A stretch of 64,000 bases of DNA, taken from NCBI RefSeq assembly GCF_004053875.1, contig NZ_SBIP01000001.1, forward strand, positions 962,473 through 1,026,472, written 5' to 3'. Shown here piece by piece: positions 42,810 to 50,639 of this stretch. A program made the position numbers and the translations under genes. The stretch comes from Neorhizobium lilium (GTDB lineage Bacteria > Pseudomonadota > Alphaproteobacteria > Rhizobiales > Rhizobiaceae). Numbering within the stretch: the stretch's first letter is position 1; each line of letters opens with the position of its first letter. The notes under the pieces are model-generated. The model was not told where the DNA came from and searched no databases. It was given only the letters and a program-made list of their open reading frames with translations.

Positions 42810-43167
42810 CGACTGCGGCTGCAGCGTTCTGCGTATGCGTAATACTCAGAAGCCAGGACTTGATCTGCATCTCCTTAGCCCGGAGAGCGGCTTGGCCAGA
42901 AAGATGAATGGTGGGCTGACCGGCTGACGCGCGGATTTCAATCTCCGTCATTGCAGTGCCCTGCTGTAGACCACCAAGCACTTTTAGGACAGCTTCTTTG
43001 GCAGCAAATCGACCGGCCAGACGGTCGATTTGGCTGGTGCTGTTCGCCGCTTCGCCGAGCTCAAAGGGGCTAAATACTCGGCCCAGCACTACGATATCGT
43101 CTAAGGCATAAAGCGCGCGGAACTGCGGGATTTCTACGAGGTCAAGACCGATACCAATAAGAAGCAC
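42793..43167 (-). CDS. AcpS-type 4'-phosphopantetheinyl transferase
   Basis: A 124-residue AcpS-like protein: metal-binding GIGLDLVEIPQF at the N-terminus, FAAKEAVLKVLGG with the conserved Glu-Lys, and the C-terminal SITHTQNAAAAVV strand. This enzyme type transfers phosphopantetheine from CoA to a Ser on a carrier protein. It starts with GTG three bases after the 64-residue gene and in the same frame. It is too diverged and too far from lipid genes to be the housekeeping copy; the likely partner is the ACP-like protein at 39.5 kb. Confidence 0.85.
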   Translation of the reverse strand: MLLIGIGLDLVEIPQFRALYALDDIVVLGRVFSPFELGEAANSTSQIDRLAGRFAAKEAVLKVLGGLQQGTAMTEIEIRASAGQPTIHLSGQAALRAKEMQIKSWLLSITHTQNAAAAVVIASG

Positions 43168-43170
43168 GCT

Positions 43171-43365
43171 CTAACGTGCCGCACTCTTGCGCAATTCCGG
43201 ATCTTTGATCTTATCTATGGCTTCGCGCCGCTCCTCCGAAGCTCTCTGAGCCTTCTGCAAAATCACTTCCATCGCAGGGCGATGTTTCTCAATCGCAGTC
43301 GAAACCTTTTCGCCGGATTTCGGTGGGCCGCTGCGAGGCGAAAAACTTGCACTTTTCCAAGCCAT
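43171..43365 (-). CDS. Small basic protein between patatin and AcpS genes
   Basis: A 64-residue unknown protein starting at ATG 43365 after GGAGGAATGA, one base after the patatin stop. It begins MAWKSASFSPRSGPPKSGEK and continues as a charged helix (AQRASEERREAIDKIKDPEL). A single TAG and one further codon separate it from the AcpS GTG in the same frame. No known family. Confidence 0.65.
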   Translation of the reverse strand: MAWKSASFSPRSGPPKSGEKVSTAIEKHRPAMEVILQKAQRASEERREAIDKIKDPELRKSAAR

Positions 43366-43366
43366 T

Positions 43367-44926
43367 TCATTCCTCCATCTCTTTGAACCGGTCTGCAAGC
43401 ATACCAAAAAACTCTTTCACATCGGTTTCGATGCTCGTGATCATCGTACCAACAGTTTCGTCTTCCGGCAAATCCCGTCCACCATCTATTTGCACCACGA
43501 AGCGGACAGGCCCATCACCAATTGAAATGGGTATGCACAGGACCCATTTCAAATCACTTCGAAGGGCCTTGCGACGCAAGCGATGTTCCGGAGCCGTCAA
43601 ACTGAACTCTGGAGACAGTGGAGCGAGTTCAAACCAGCTATCGCCAGTCTTCCAGGCTTGCCCTGCCACTGTCCCATCGATTGGGATCAACATCCGCTCA
43701 TCATGATGACCTTCATATCCAGTTGAATACCGAAGCCGCAAAGATCTCGTATGTCCTACGTCCGGGATTGCAATAGCAACGCGGACTTTCGGGTTGCGCT
43801 GGTCAAGCGCCGCTTCGATGACGTCGTCGACAAGCCCTTTGGTAAAACGGCAAGCTTCAGCGTAGGTCTCGGGGGTTTGAAAGAGCCATTTGTCCAACTT
43901 CGCCGTAGCCGCCGTTTCCGCGTCCAGAACCTCTTTAATGGCCCTGTCAACGGACAGGTCGAACTCGAGAAGATTCAGGCTTGTTGAAAGTTCAAGCCGT
44001 TCAGCTTGGCCGGCAGCACGGAGGTTAAGTTCGGAAGAGCCGAACAATCCGGTTTTAATGAAAGCTCCAAGCCAATTTAGCCGATTGAGGATGCGCCTTT
44101 CCGTGGCTGTTTGAATCTCGATGGCCAGAGTGATGGCATCCGGATCAAGTTCACGCTCTTCATCAAACGACCAGGCAGGAAGGTTGGAGACAATTCCTCC
44201 GTCCATGTGCAAGTTGTCGTCAATGATCAGCGGTTCGAATATGATCGGAAGGGAGATGGAGGCAGCGACCGCATCCGCTACGGGGACATTCGGCGTTCGC
44301 TCAGGAGAAAAAAGCTCCATCTTCCCGGTCGTCAGATTGGCGCTTACGATCTTGAGGATCGGCCGACCGTCGCGGCCAAAGTCGCCCATTCGAACGACGC
44401 GTCCCGGTTCCGATGGGAACATCCGCTGCTGGAGAAGGATGCCAAGGGCTTCAGAAAACTCCCGCGATCTGGCAAGTCCTGATAATAGCGAGGTTACAAC
44501 GCAACAGAGACAAATTATCAATGCAGCGAAAATAGCTGCGGCGAGATATATTCTGCCCCATGCCAGGAGCGCGCCGACCAAGATTAGAGTGAGCGCAACG
44601 CTGACCAGCGAGACGCACAAAATCGTCGGCAACATCGGCATTGCAGTGCGAAAAAGCCAGACTTTCCACCATCCCCATCTACCGAACAGATGCTTTGCCT
44701 GTTTGATGGAGGGCCTGATCTCACCAAGCCGCGAAATGACGGAAGATTTGTCGAGTGGGTTCAGAAGCTCATCTGCAGAGAACCCCGAGGCCTTTAGTGT
44801 TGCAACCAGAGCTCCAGCGGATGTGCCAGAGAGCCCCCTGAAATCAACACCCTTTGCTTCCAGCGCTCTGAGAGCGCCAAGATGAATCAAGGCCTTCGCA
44901 CCGCCCCCGGCAAACGCCACAAACAT
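43367..44926 (-). CDS. Patatin-like phospholipase with membrane helices and a GAF-like domain
   Basis: About 519 residues. The patatin core starts at once (FVAFAGGGAKALIHLGALRAL), with the nucleophile Ser in GLSGTSAGALVA and the catalytic Asp in HMDGGIVSNLPAW. Between these two, two or three hydrophobic helices are inserted (MLPTILCVSLVSVALTLILV, then YLAAAIFAALIICLCCVV), so the enzyme should sit on the inner membrane. The C-terminal 150 residues look like a GAF sensor domain (RLRYSTGYEGHHDERMLIP, then WVLCIPISIGDGPVRFVVQI). ATG 44926 is used; a TTG four codons earlier is possible. Phospholipase effectors of this type kill or arrest cells in CBASS and related systems, though no nucleotide cyclase is seen here. 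Confidence 0.83.
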   Translation of the reverse strand: MFVAFAGGGAKALIHLGALRALEAKGVDFRGLSGTSAGALVATLKASGFSADELLNPLDKSSVISRLGEIRPSIKQAKHLFGRWGWWKVWLFRTAMPMLPTILCVSLVSVALTLILVGALLAWGRIYLAAAIFAALIICLCCVVTSLLSGLARSREFSEALGILLQQRMFPSEPGRVVRMGDFGRDGRPILKIVSANLTTGKMELFSPERTPNVPVADAVAASISLPIIFEPLIIDDNLHMDGGIVSNLPAWSFDEERELDPDAITLAIEIQTATERRILNRLNWLGAFIKTGLFGSSELNLRAAGQAERLELSTSLNLLEFDLSVDRAIKEVLDAETAATAKLDKWLFQTPETYAEACRFTKGLVDDVIEAALDQRNPKVRVAIAIPDVGHTRSLRLRYSTGYEGHHDERMLIPIDGTVAGQAWKTGDSWFELAPLSPEFSLTAPEHRLRRKALRSDLKWVLCIPISIGDGPVRFVVQIDGGRDLPEDETVGTMITSIETDVKEFFGMLADRFKEMEE

Positions 44927-45200
44927 TCGATGTGTCAAACGCTTTCCACTGCTCGTTTATGATGTTGACCGTTCTTACCAAACAGAAGTGGAAAGCGGAA
45001 CTATGAAGACAAGATCAAGTGGCCCCTTCTCATATCCAGACGTTGCTGTTTCCAGGTCCGGTAACCCCACGTGGATCGGCGAACGCGCATGCTGGCCCCG
45101 CGATCATGGCCCTACTCTACCGACTAGCGGCGTTGGTGGCCCCAGGACTTTCAACCTGACCACCCTTCCGGACAAACCACCGGCAGAACCCGGCTGGGGC

Positions 45201-46292
45201 CTATACCTCCTGCTTCGCCGCCGTTGGATTCCAGAAAGGCAACGAAGACGAGCCTGCCTTATCCAGAACAATCCCAACGCTCTGCTCCGCTCTCGTAACT
45301 GCGACGTAGAAGCTGGAAGCGGAATTTGCCTCTAGATAGGCGCCAGATGCGATGAACTTGGCGATGGGCGCGGTCGGGACTATCAGGACGCGTTCATACG
45401 TCATGCCCTTTGACACTTTGAAATTGAAGTAGTCAAGATCGAAGGCCTTGCCTGAATTGACGCTGTGTCGCAAGCACTGAGGCTGGAAGTGACGAACGTA
45501 TTCGGTGACGTGCTTTGTCGATACCAGAAACACGCCATCGTGATCCGTAACTGTTCTGTTCTCAGACTGCGTCTCGGGGAACTTCCAAGACGGGTCGAAG
45601 ATGCTGTCAGAGAATTTCGCAACGACGGGATGGCACCGCGAAGTCGTCACGCTCTCCACGATTTCAAGCCGCCCTTTAGCCTGACGCTCACGCGCCCACT
45701 TGACCGACCCCGCGTACGAGTATTTTGCATTCTTCGAACTACGCGGATTTGTCGCGAGCACCGACTGACGGATGTCGCCGACCATGCGAATGTCGACCGA
45801 AGAATCCAGCAGCACGTCGATGATTTCCCAATCGTGAGCGCTGAGATCCTGAACCTCATCGATCAGGATTTCGTCGTAGATGCACTCCAGCCTCTTCAGA
45901 AGCGCCCCCTTACTCCGGGCAACCAACTCGTGAGCGAGGCGTCCAAGTTCACATCCGTATGCAGCACCGTTGGAGTCCAGAAATCGACCAATGCCGGTTG
46001 ACATGCGATGGGGACGCCCATCGAAATTGAAGCCTAAGACACGTTTCCCGGCGAACTTGAACGGCAGGAAGGGCCTGGCGAAATGTCGTAGGAGGAAGGT
46101 GAACCAGCCCATCACTTCGACATGATGGTGGTCGCCTGCGTACTGCTTCAGCCGGCTGATCAGTTCTTCTTGATTGGCTTGCGTATAGGTCAAGACCAGC
46201 ACGCGGCGCTCGCGCGACACTGAAGCGCAGTGCTCAACGATGCTTTGTGTCTTCCGAGAGCCTGCGACCGCGAGCGTCAGATGGTTAGCCAT
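45201..46292 (-). CDS. UvrD-like helicase/ATPase (GajB-like)
   Basis: A 363-residue compact superfamily 1 protein. Motif I is AVAGSRKTQ, where the Gly before Lys is Arg; motif II is ILIDEVQDLSAHDW, motif III MVGDIRQSVLATNP, and motif VI FYVAVTRAEQSVGIV. The 2B-type insert is small, so it is shorter than typical UvrD or GajB (about 490). It overlaps the OLD nuclease gene by 8 bp. OLD plus UvrD is the make-up of Gabija anti-phage systems. The C-terminal end is Ser/Pro-rich. The 260 bp beyond its stop to the patatin start contain no recognisable gene. Confidence 0.82.
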   Translation of the reverse strand: MANHLTLAVAGSRKTQSIVEHCASVSRERRVLVLTYTQANQEELISRLKQYAGDHHHVEVMGWFTFLLRHFARPFLPFKFAGKRVLGFNFDGRPHRMSTGIGRFLDSNGAAYGCELGRLAHELVARSKGALLKRLECIYDEILIDEVQDLSAHDWEIIDVLLDSSVDIRMVGDIRQSVLATNPRSSKNAKYSYAGSVKWARERQAKGRLEIVESVTTSRCHPVVAKFSDSIFDPSWKFPETQSENRTVTDHDGVFLVSTKHVTEYVRHFQPQCLRHSVNSGKAFDLDYFNFKVSKGMTYERVLIVPTAPIAKFIASGAYLEANSASSFYVAVTRAEQSVGIVLDKAGSSSLPFWNPTAAKQEV

Positions 46293-47886
46293 GCGCGAAC
46301 TTGACAGCTTCCAGCATGCACGCCGGCGGAACAATCTTTTTTTCTGAAGCGCTGATTCGAAGAGCTGCCTCGGTCTTTTCCCTGGTCATCCATTTCAGCA
46401 GGTCTGCATGATCGGCGATCCCAAGAATGTCCCGAAGCAAGACTTCACCGGTGTGGTGAATCAGTTGTGGCTCAAGCGTCTCACCGTGGGTGACCTCACC
46501 GATGAAAAGTTCGCGTACGCCCTTCTTTAGCCACTTGTCTACAGGACCGCGAAGCTCATCTGGGTCAATGCCATCGTTGTCCCGTAAAGCTGTTATCGGC
46601 TTGCCGAGTGCAGCACAGAGTTCCAGGCCGCGAGCCAGCGAGAGGCCGCGCATACTCAGCACGTCGATCCCGCACGCCATCGGACGCTTCCCGTACCGAT
46701 CATGGAAAATCCGCTCAAACACGATCTCGTCGGACGGTCCTTCGACCAAAACGATTTTGTTCGCAAGGACGATGCGCAGCGTGTCATATCCGGGAAGCTT
46801 CTTGAAGTAGTTGACTGTCTCCGGGTCGAGCGTTGAGAGCTTGGCGGTGACATCATGGCCCATCAAAAGAAGGGCATCCAGTCCCAAGCGATTGAGCACG
46901 AATGAGCTGTGCGTAGTGATGAATAGCTGTTGCTGCTCACCCGCAAGTGACTCGATTCTCGAAAGCAGAGTGACGAGGCTGGTGTGCGTCAAATGGTTCT
47001 CGGGCTCTTCGACCATAACGAACTTGGCGCGGCCGGCGTGCCGGTTCATCGCGAGCGAGATCTTGATTGCCGATTGCTGCCCCTGACCAGACATACTGAA
47101 TGGAACGTCATCCACGTGCGGGGTGACGACACCTTCCCACGAAGTTCTCGCGCTTTGATCCATTGCAAGCGCGATCGGCCGGTTGTGCAGGGTCGCGTGC
47201 ACGGAACTCATTCTCGTATTGACGGCATTCAATGCAGTGTTGGACAACGAAGCCTTTACACGGCGGTATTCGAGCGAAATCTGCGCTCGCTCCGCGGGCT
47301 CCAGTTGGTCGCCGAGGATTTGGCGCATATGATAGTCGATACCAGATGAGGTCCGGACGGTGTGCGAGTTGATCACCGCAGTGGCCAGGACCTTCGGCCG
47401 TGTCGTCAGTTCCTTGTCTGCAAATGACCGCCATTCACAACGGTAATACTCGACCGGGAGAAGAGAGGTCGGAGCCTTGGCCCACTCTTCCAGTTCTGCC
47501 GCGTAGTCCGGATTCGCGGAAATCCGCATGCTCACGCCAGGACATGCCGTCGTCGGCACATGCGTGTTAACTGCACCACATAGGATTTGCAGCTCCGGAA
47601 CATCCTCGAAATACAGCTCAATCAAAATCTCCGGAAAACTGACTGGAACACCGCTTACTCGCTTCTTGATGAACTCCTCAACCACGGCTGTGTTGAACCA
47701 GTGCGGATTTAGTTCCTCGGAGACGCTGCGGCCGTTGATCCGGCCTGTGAGCGCAAGCGCGACAGCTTCCATGAGCGTTGACTTGCCAGACTCATTGGCT
47801 CCAACAATCAGGTTGAATTTCCGGTTCGGCTCGACCGACAGATTCTTATGTATTCGGTAACCCTGGACCTTGATTTTTCGAATCAT
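46285..47886 (-). CDS. OLD family ATPase-nuclease (GajA-like)
   Basis: About 533 residues from ATG 47886, which has GGAGGA upstream (an ATG at 47901 overlaps that site). The ABC-type ATPase has Walker A GANESGKST, signature MSGQGQQSAIK and Walker B KFVMVEEPENHL. A TOPRIM nuclease domain follows, with IVLVEGPSDEIVFERI (first Glu) and ALRDNDGID (Asp pair). This is the class 2 OLD layout of GajA, which nicks DNA when nucleotide pools fall during phage growth. The UvrD-like gene overlaps it by 8 bp. Confidence 0.87.
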   Translation of the reverse strand: MIRKIKVQGYRIHKNLSVEPNRKFNLIVGANESGKSTLMEAVALALTGRINGRSVSEELNPHWFNTAVVEEFIKKRVSGVPVSFPEILIELYFEDVPELQILCGAVNTHVPTTACPGVSMRISANPDYAAELEEWAKAPTSLLPVEYYRCEWRSFADKELTTRPKVLATAVINSHTVRTSSGIDYHMRQILGDQLEPAERAQISLEYRRVKASLSNTALNAVNTRMSSVHATLHNRPIALAMDQSARTSWEGVVTPHVDDVPFSMSGQGQQSAIKISLAMNRHAGRAKFVMVEEPENHLTHTSLVTLLSRIESLAGEQQQLFITTHSSFVLNRLGLDALLLMGHDVTAKLSTLDPETVNYFKKLPGYDTLRIVLANKIVLVEGPSDEIVFERIFHDRYGKRPMACGIDVLSMRGLSLARGLELCAALGKPITALRDNDGIDPDELRGPVDKWLKKGVRELFIGEVTHGETLEPQLIHHTGEVLLRDILGIADHADLLKWMTREKTEAALRISASEKKIVPPACMLEAVKFAHG

Positions 47887-48466
47887 CCCGTCCTCCTCCA
47901 TTCCCGATTTTTATAGAGCGCTTTTTCGATTTCGGACGCAATCGCGGTATGGTTCACCCAGGGGAACGCTCAGCCAGATTCAATCCTTCGTATCGCAGCT
48001 TGGCAAGTCAGTGTGAATAGTAAGCGTGGTTGACCCTGCGGGTCAGCCGCAATGTAGGAGGGACGCGGCACGGGCCGATCTGGTGCCTGCGGCGACAACA
48101 GGCTCCGCAGGCACCAGATCGGACCGTGCAACGCGATCCACACAGGCGATTTCCGACCGCCGCTTTTTGACTTCGGCAAGCGTCGCCTAGGCGCTGTAGA
48201 GCACGCATCTGCAGGGCATTCTTGATCCATTTCCTCACAAGGTTGCGTTGACACCGCCCCCCCCGCTCATCACAGCATGAAAGGAGGACTACAATCGAAA
48301 CGGACCACACTCTTCACTGGACAACATCACGCCCGGTGAATTCGCAATGAAAATGGCTATGGAAAAACTGGCCGCATAAGGCCAGATTGAAAACCAAAGA
48401 CTCTCCTGAAAACTGGAGGGAAGATGGGTCTTAGGCCAGTTAAAAGACTAGTATCGGGATCCGGGC
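47887..48466. other. Non-coding stretch upstream of the OLD/UvrD pair
   Basis: 580 bp without a convincing gene. It holds the long hairpin at 48075-48122 and must include the OLD/UvrD promoter. Frames on both strands are Arg/Pro/Cys-rich and not protein-like. Confidence 0.5.
48075..48122. repeat. Perfect 18-bp inverted repeat (long hairpin)
   Basis: CCGATCTGGTGCCTGCGG at 48075-48092 and its exact complement at 48105-48122, separated by 12 bases. The stem is long, GC-rich and perfect, at the edge between the defence-like genes and a plasmid-type segment. It could be a strong terminator, a recombination or transposition site, or a structured RNA; no T tract follows on either strand. Confidence 0.8.
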
Positions 48467-48889
48467 TCAGCCCGACAAGGCCTGCGTGAAACCTCCCATC
48501 AAACCGCCGACAAAAGAACCGATTTTCGTGTAGGTCGAAGCGTCAAGTTCATCGTTACCCGCCACGGTCTCTTCGACACTTTCACCAAGACTCGGATCAG
48601 TGGGTTTGGCCTGTACAGCGGCTATGCCTCTCGACGTCAGCTGCACGTCCTGGAATATGTAGCTGCTGTCCATCATCAAGTGGATTCTACCGCTGCGAAT
48701 AAGGTTCTCCTCGAGCATCCACCTCAAGATGTCGGCAAAAATCACGGGAAGATCCTCGTCGGTATCGATCCCGTCGGACAAGATCTTATAAGCGTCATCC
48801 TCTGTGAATTCGACGCGACGAAGTCCGACCTTGATCAAGTGCGCCAAAATGCGGCCCATGATTTCGTAGTGATTGTCCATGGTAGTCAC
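48467..48889 (-). CDS. Unknown small protein, possible winged helix
   Basis: A 140-residue protein. The GTG at 48889 is chosen because AGGAGG is six bases upstream; an ATG three codons later lacks spacing. Sequence: an N-terminal helix pair (YEIMGRILAHLIKVGLRRVE), ILRWMLEENLIRSGRIHLMM, then FQDVQLTSRGIAAVQ, which resembles a winged-helix wing, and a Gly-rich end (IGSFVGGLMGGFTQALSG). It follows the broken HEPN gene on the same strand and may be its partner. No firm family. Confidence 0.6.
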   Translation of the reverse strand: MTTMDNHYEIMGRILAHLIKVGLRRVEFTEDDAYKILSDGIDTDEDLPVIFADILRWMLEENLIRSGRIHLMMDSSYIFQDVQLTSRGIAAVQAKPTDPSLGESVEETVAGNDELDASTYTKIGSFVGGLMGGFTQALSG

Positions 48890-48942
48890 GCACCACCTCC
48901 TAACTCTGAGATCATAGGTTACACGACCTCTCAAACCGCTGA

Positions 48943-49417
48943 TCATACATACATAAGGTGATGCGAGACTATTTGAAGCTTGGGGTGATTGTCGCAAAAT
49001 TCGTAGGCGATCCGGATGACCGCATTGCCGTCGGCAATGTGCTACCCGATCGTCCGCCTCGAGGCCGGTTTTCCAACCATGGAAAAAGTTGTTGCGGATA
49101 CGCGCGAGCGCATGAAAAACGGCTGAGGCGTCGCCGCAATGCGGAGGTGTAGCATTAAACCGAAGACCGAGGCCGGCTAAGTTTTCAATCACTTTTGGAG
49201 GATCAGCGATAATGCGAGACGCCTCCACATCCGCATTAACGAGTTGGTAATACTTGCCGCCAAACGCCTGGCCGACCTGATCCCAGCTGATTCCAGGGCT
49301 AGGCGGCTTAAGGCTGAACGTCTCTCCCTCCTGCCCAAAGGCCCACTCGAAACGAGAAAACCTGGAAAAGAACTGGATCGGGGCCGCATCCATTTGTGCC
49401 GAGAGGGTAGCAACCAC
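48943..49417 (-). pseudogene. HEPN-domain protein, frameshifted
   Basis: The first 120 codons (FSRFSRFEWAFGQEGETFSL at the N-terminal part, then ALARIRNNFFHGWKTGLEADD) give a small helical protein with the HEPN RNase motif R-N-x3-H. Near 49040 the frame shifts by one base; the continuation HIADGNAVIRIAYEFCDNHPKL is in another frame and ends at a TGA at 48943. Without the shift it would make a protein of about 157 residues. HEPN RNases are frequent in toxin-antitoxin and defence loci. A sequencing or assembly error is an alternative to decay. Confidence 0.65.
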
Positions 49418-49511
49418 TTTTCCCCACGAATCTTATGTCATGGCAAATCCCTAGTTCTCGGTGCTATGACATTGTGGCTGAAAGTGTAGCACTTATCTGA
49501 CGACCCTTCCA

Positions 49512-50624
49512 CTACAGCACCCCCCACGCCCGAAACCTCCCCCTCCCCGTCATCTCCGCAAGCCGAGTTCCAAAACAATACGCCGCGCCGCCTGCGGCGT
49601 GATATCGAGCGTTTTCGCCACCATCCCGGCCGACACCAATGGCTTCGCCATCACCAGATCGACCAGCTCCGGCAGCTTTGAAGACGTCCGGCGTCCCGCC
49701 AATTTGCGCTCCATCATCTGCCGAGCAAGCGCCAGCCGGTCGTGCTCTTTCATGCCGATCTCTGCGGCCGCGATCAGGCCGTGAGCAATGGCGAGCAACC
49801 GGGTCTCCCGATCATGATGCCGGCGCCGATCGACGGGAATGGTTTTCAGTCCGAGGTTGATGGCTGCGAGATGGCCGCCGGTGGTGACGCCGGCTTGGCG
49901 CAGGATCGAGGCGGAAAACAGCCGGCCGAGCCAGGGCGCGTGCTGCAACACCGAAAACTCGTTCCAGGCATCGAGGGCAACAATCGCCTGCAGCACCGCC
50001 GGCAGATGTTCTGCCTGCCGCAGCACGCCGCGCTATTCGTCGAGCCTTGAATCCTCGTCCCAATCGAGATCATAGATCATCGGATCTTTTTCGGCCCCGC
50101 CGCCACGGCCGGGACTTGTCGCGTTTGCGATCGCCGCATCCGATCGGGCGAGCACGGCATCGATGGCGGCGTAGTCGATGCCGGGAAGATTTTCGATGTC
50201 GTCGACATCTTCCCCCTCCCCTTCCGCGTCGATCGCCACCGCCGGCCGAACAACTCCGGCCGGCGTCGCCTGGTCCCCGACGCCCGACCCGATCTCCGAG
50301 GTCTTCCGCAGCGAGCGGATGCCGTCGGTAGAGAGCGCCCAATCCGGGGATTGGCCGGCGATCCGCCGACGGGTTCGCAGCACGTCGCGGGCGATTGTCA
50401 GCTCATGGGTGGGTGTGCGAAATATCCTTCGTGGCGTCGTGGAGTACGAGGTCTTCGAGATGCACGAGTTCGCCGTCGATCCACAGCGAAGCGCACGCGT
50501 CAACGTATTGCATGCGCTCGATCCAGCCCGGACCGACCGGCGAGCGGGCGATGCGCTCGTCCATACGCGCAAGCGCAACACCGATGTGGCTTTTAGTTCG
50601 TGATTTCAAACAAGCAAATATCAT
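49512..50624 (-). pseudogene. RHE_PE00001-family (DUF1612) gene, broken
   Basis: A rhizobial plasmid gene in pieces. In order: [20 protein letters not shown] and [20 protein letters not shown], a frameshift near 50420, [20 protein letters not shown] to [13 protein letters not shown], then an amber TAG at 50033-50035 where the family usually has Trp, then VLRQAEHLPAVLQAIVALDA and LGRLFSASILRQAG to the helix-turn-helix end LVSAGMVAKTLDITPQAARR, and a last one-base shift before EMTGRGRFRAWG. The N-terminal 30 or so residues are missing. Three lesions make a functional protein unlikely. The intact relatives usually sit near ScpB/DUF1403 genes like those at 58.6-60.2 kb. Confidence 0.82.
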
Positions 50625-50639
50625 ATGCCCGTTAGGTTT

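Noticed and set aside
44988..45335. Plus-strand open frame of 115 codons between the patatin and helicase genes
   Set aside because: Low-complexity Arg/Pro/Gly composition and overlap with the helicase 3' end; no support as a gene.
43367..47886. CBASS or retron-type system built on the patatin protein
   Set aside because: No cyclic-nucleotide synthase (CD-NTase), Cap-type partner or reverse transcriptase is found in the neighbouring frames.
47887..48466. Insertion sequence in the 580-bp non-coding stretch
   Set aside because: A long hairpin is present but no transposase fragment, paired terminal repeats or target duplication could be recognised.
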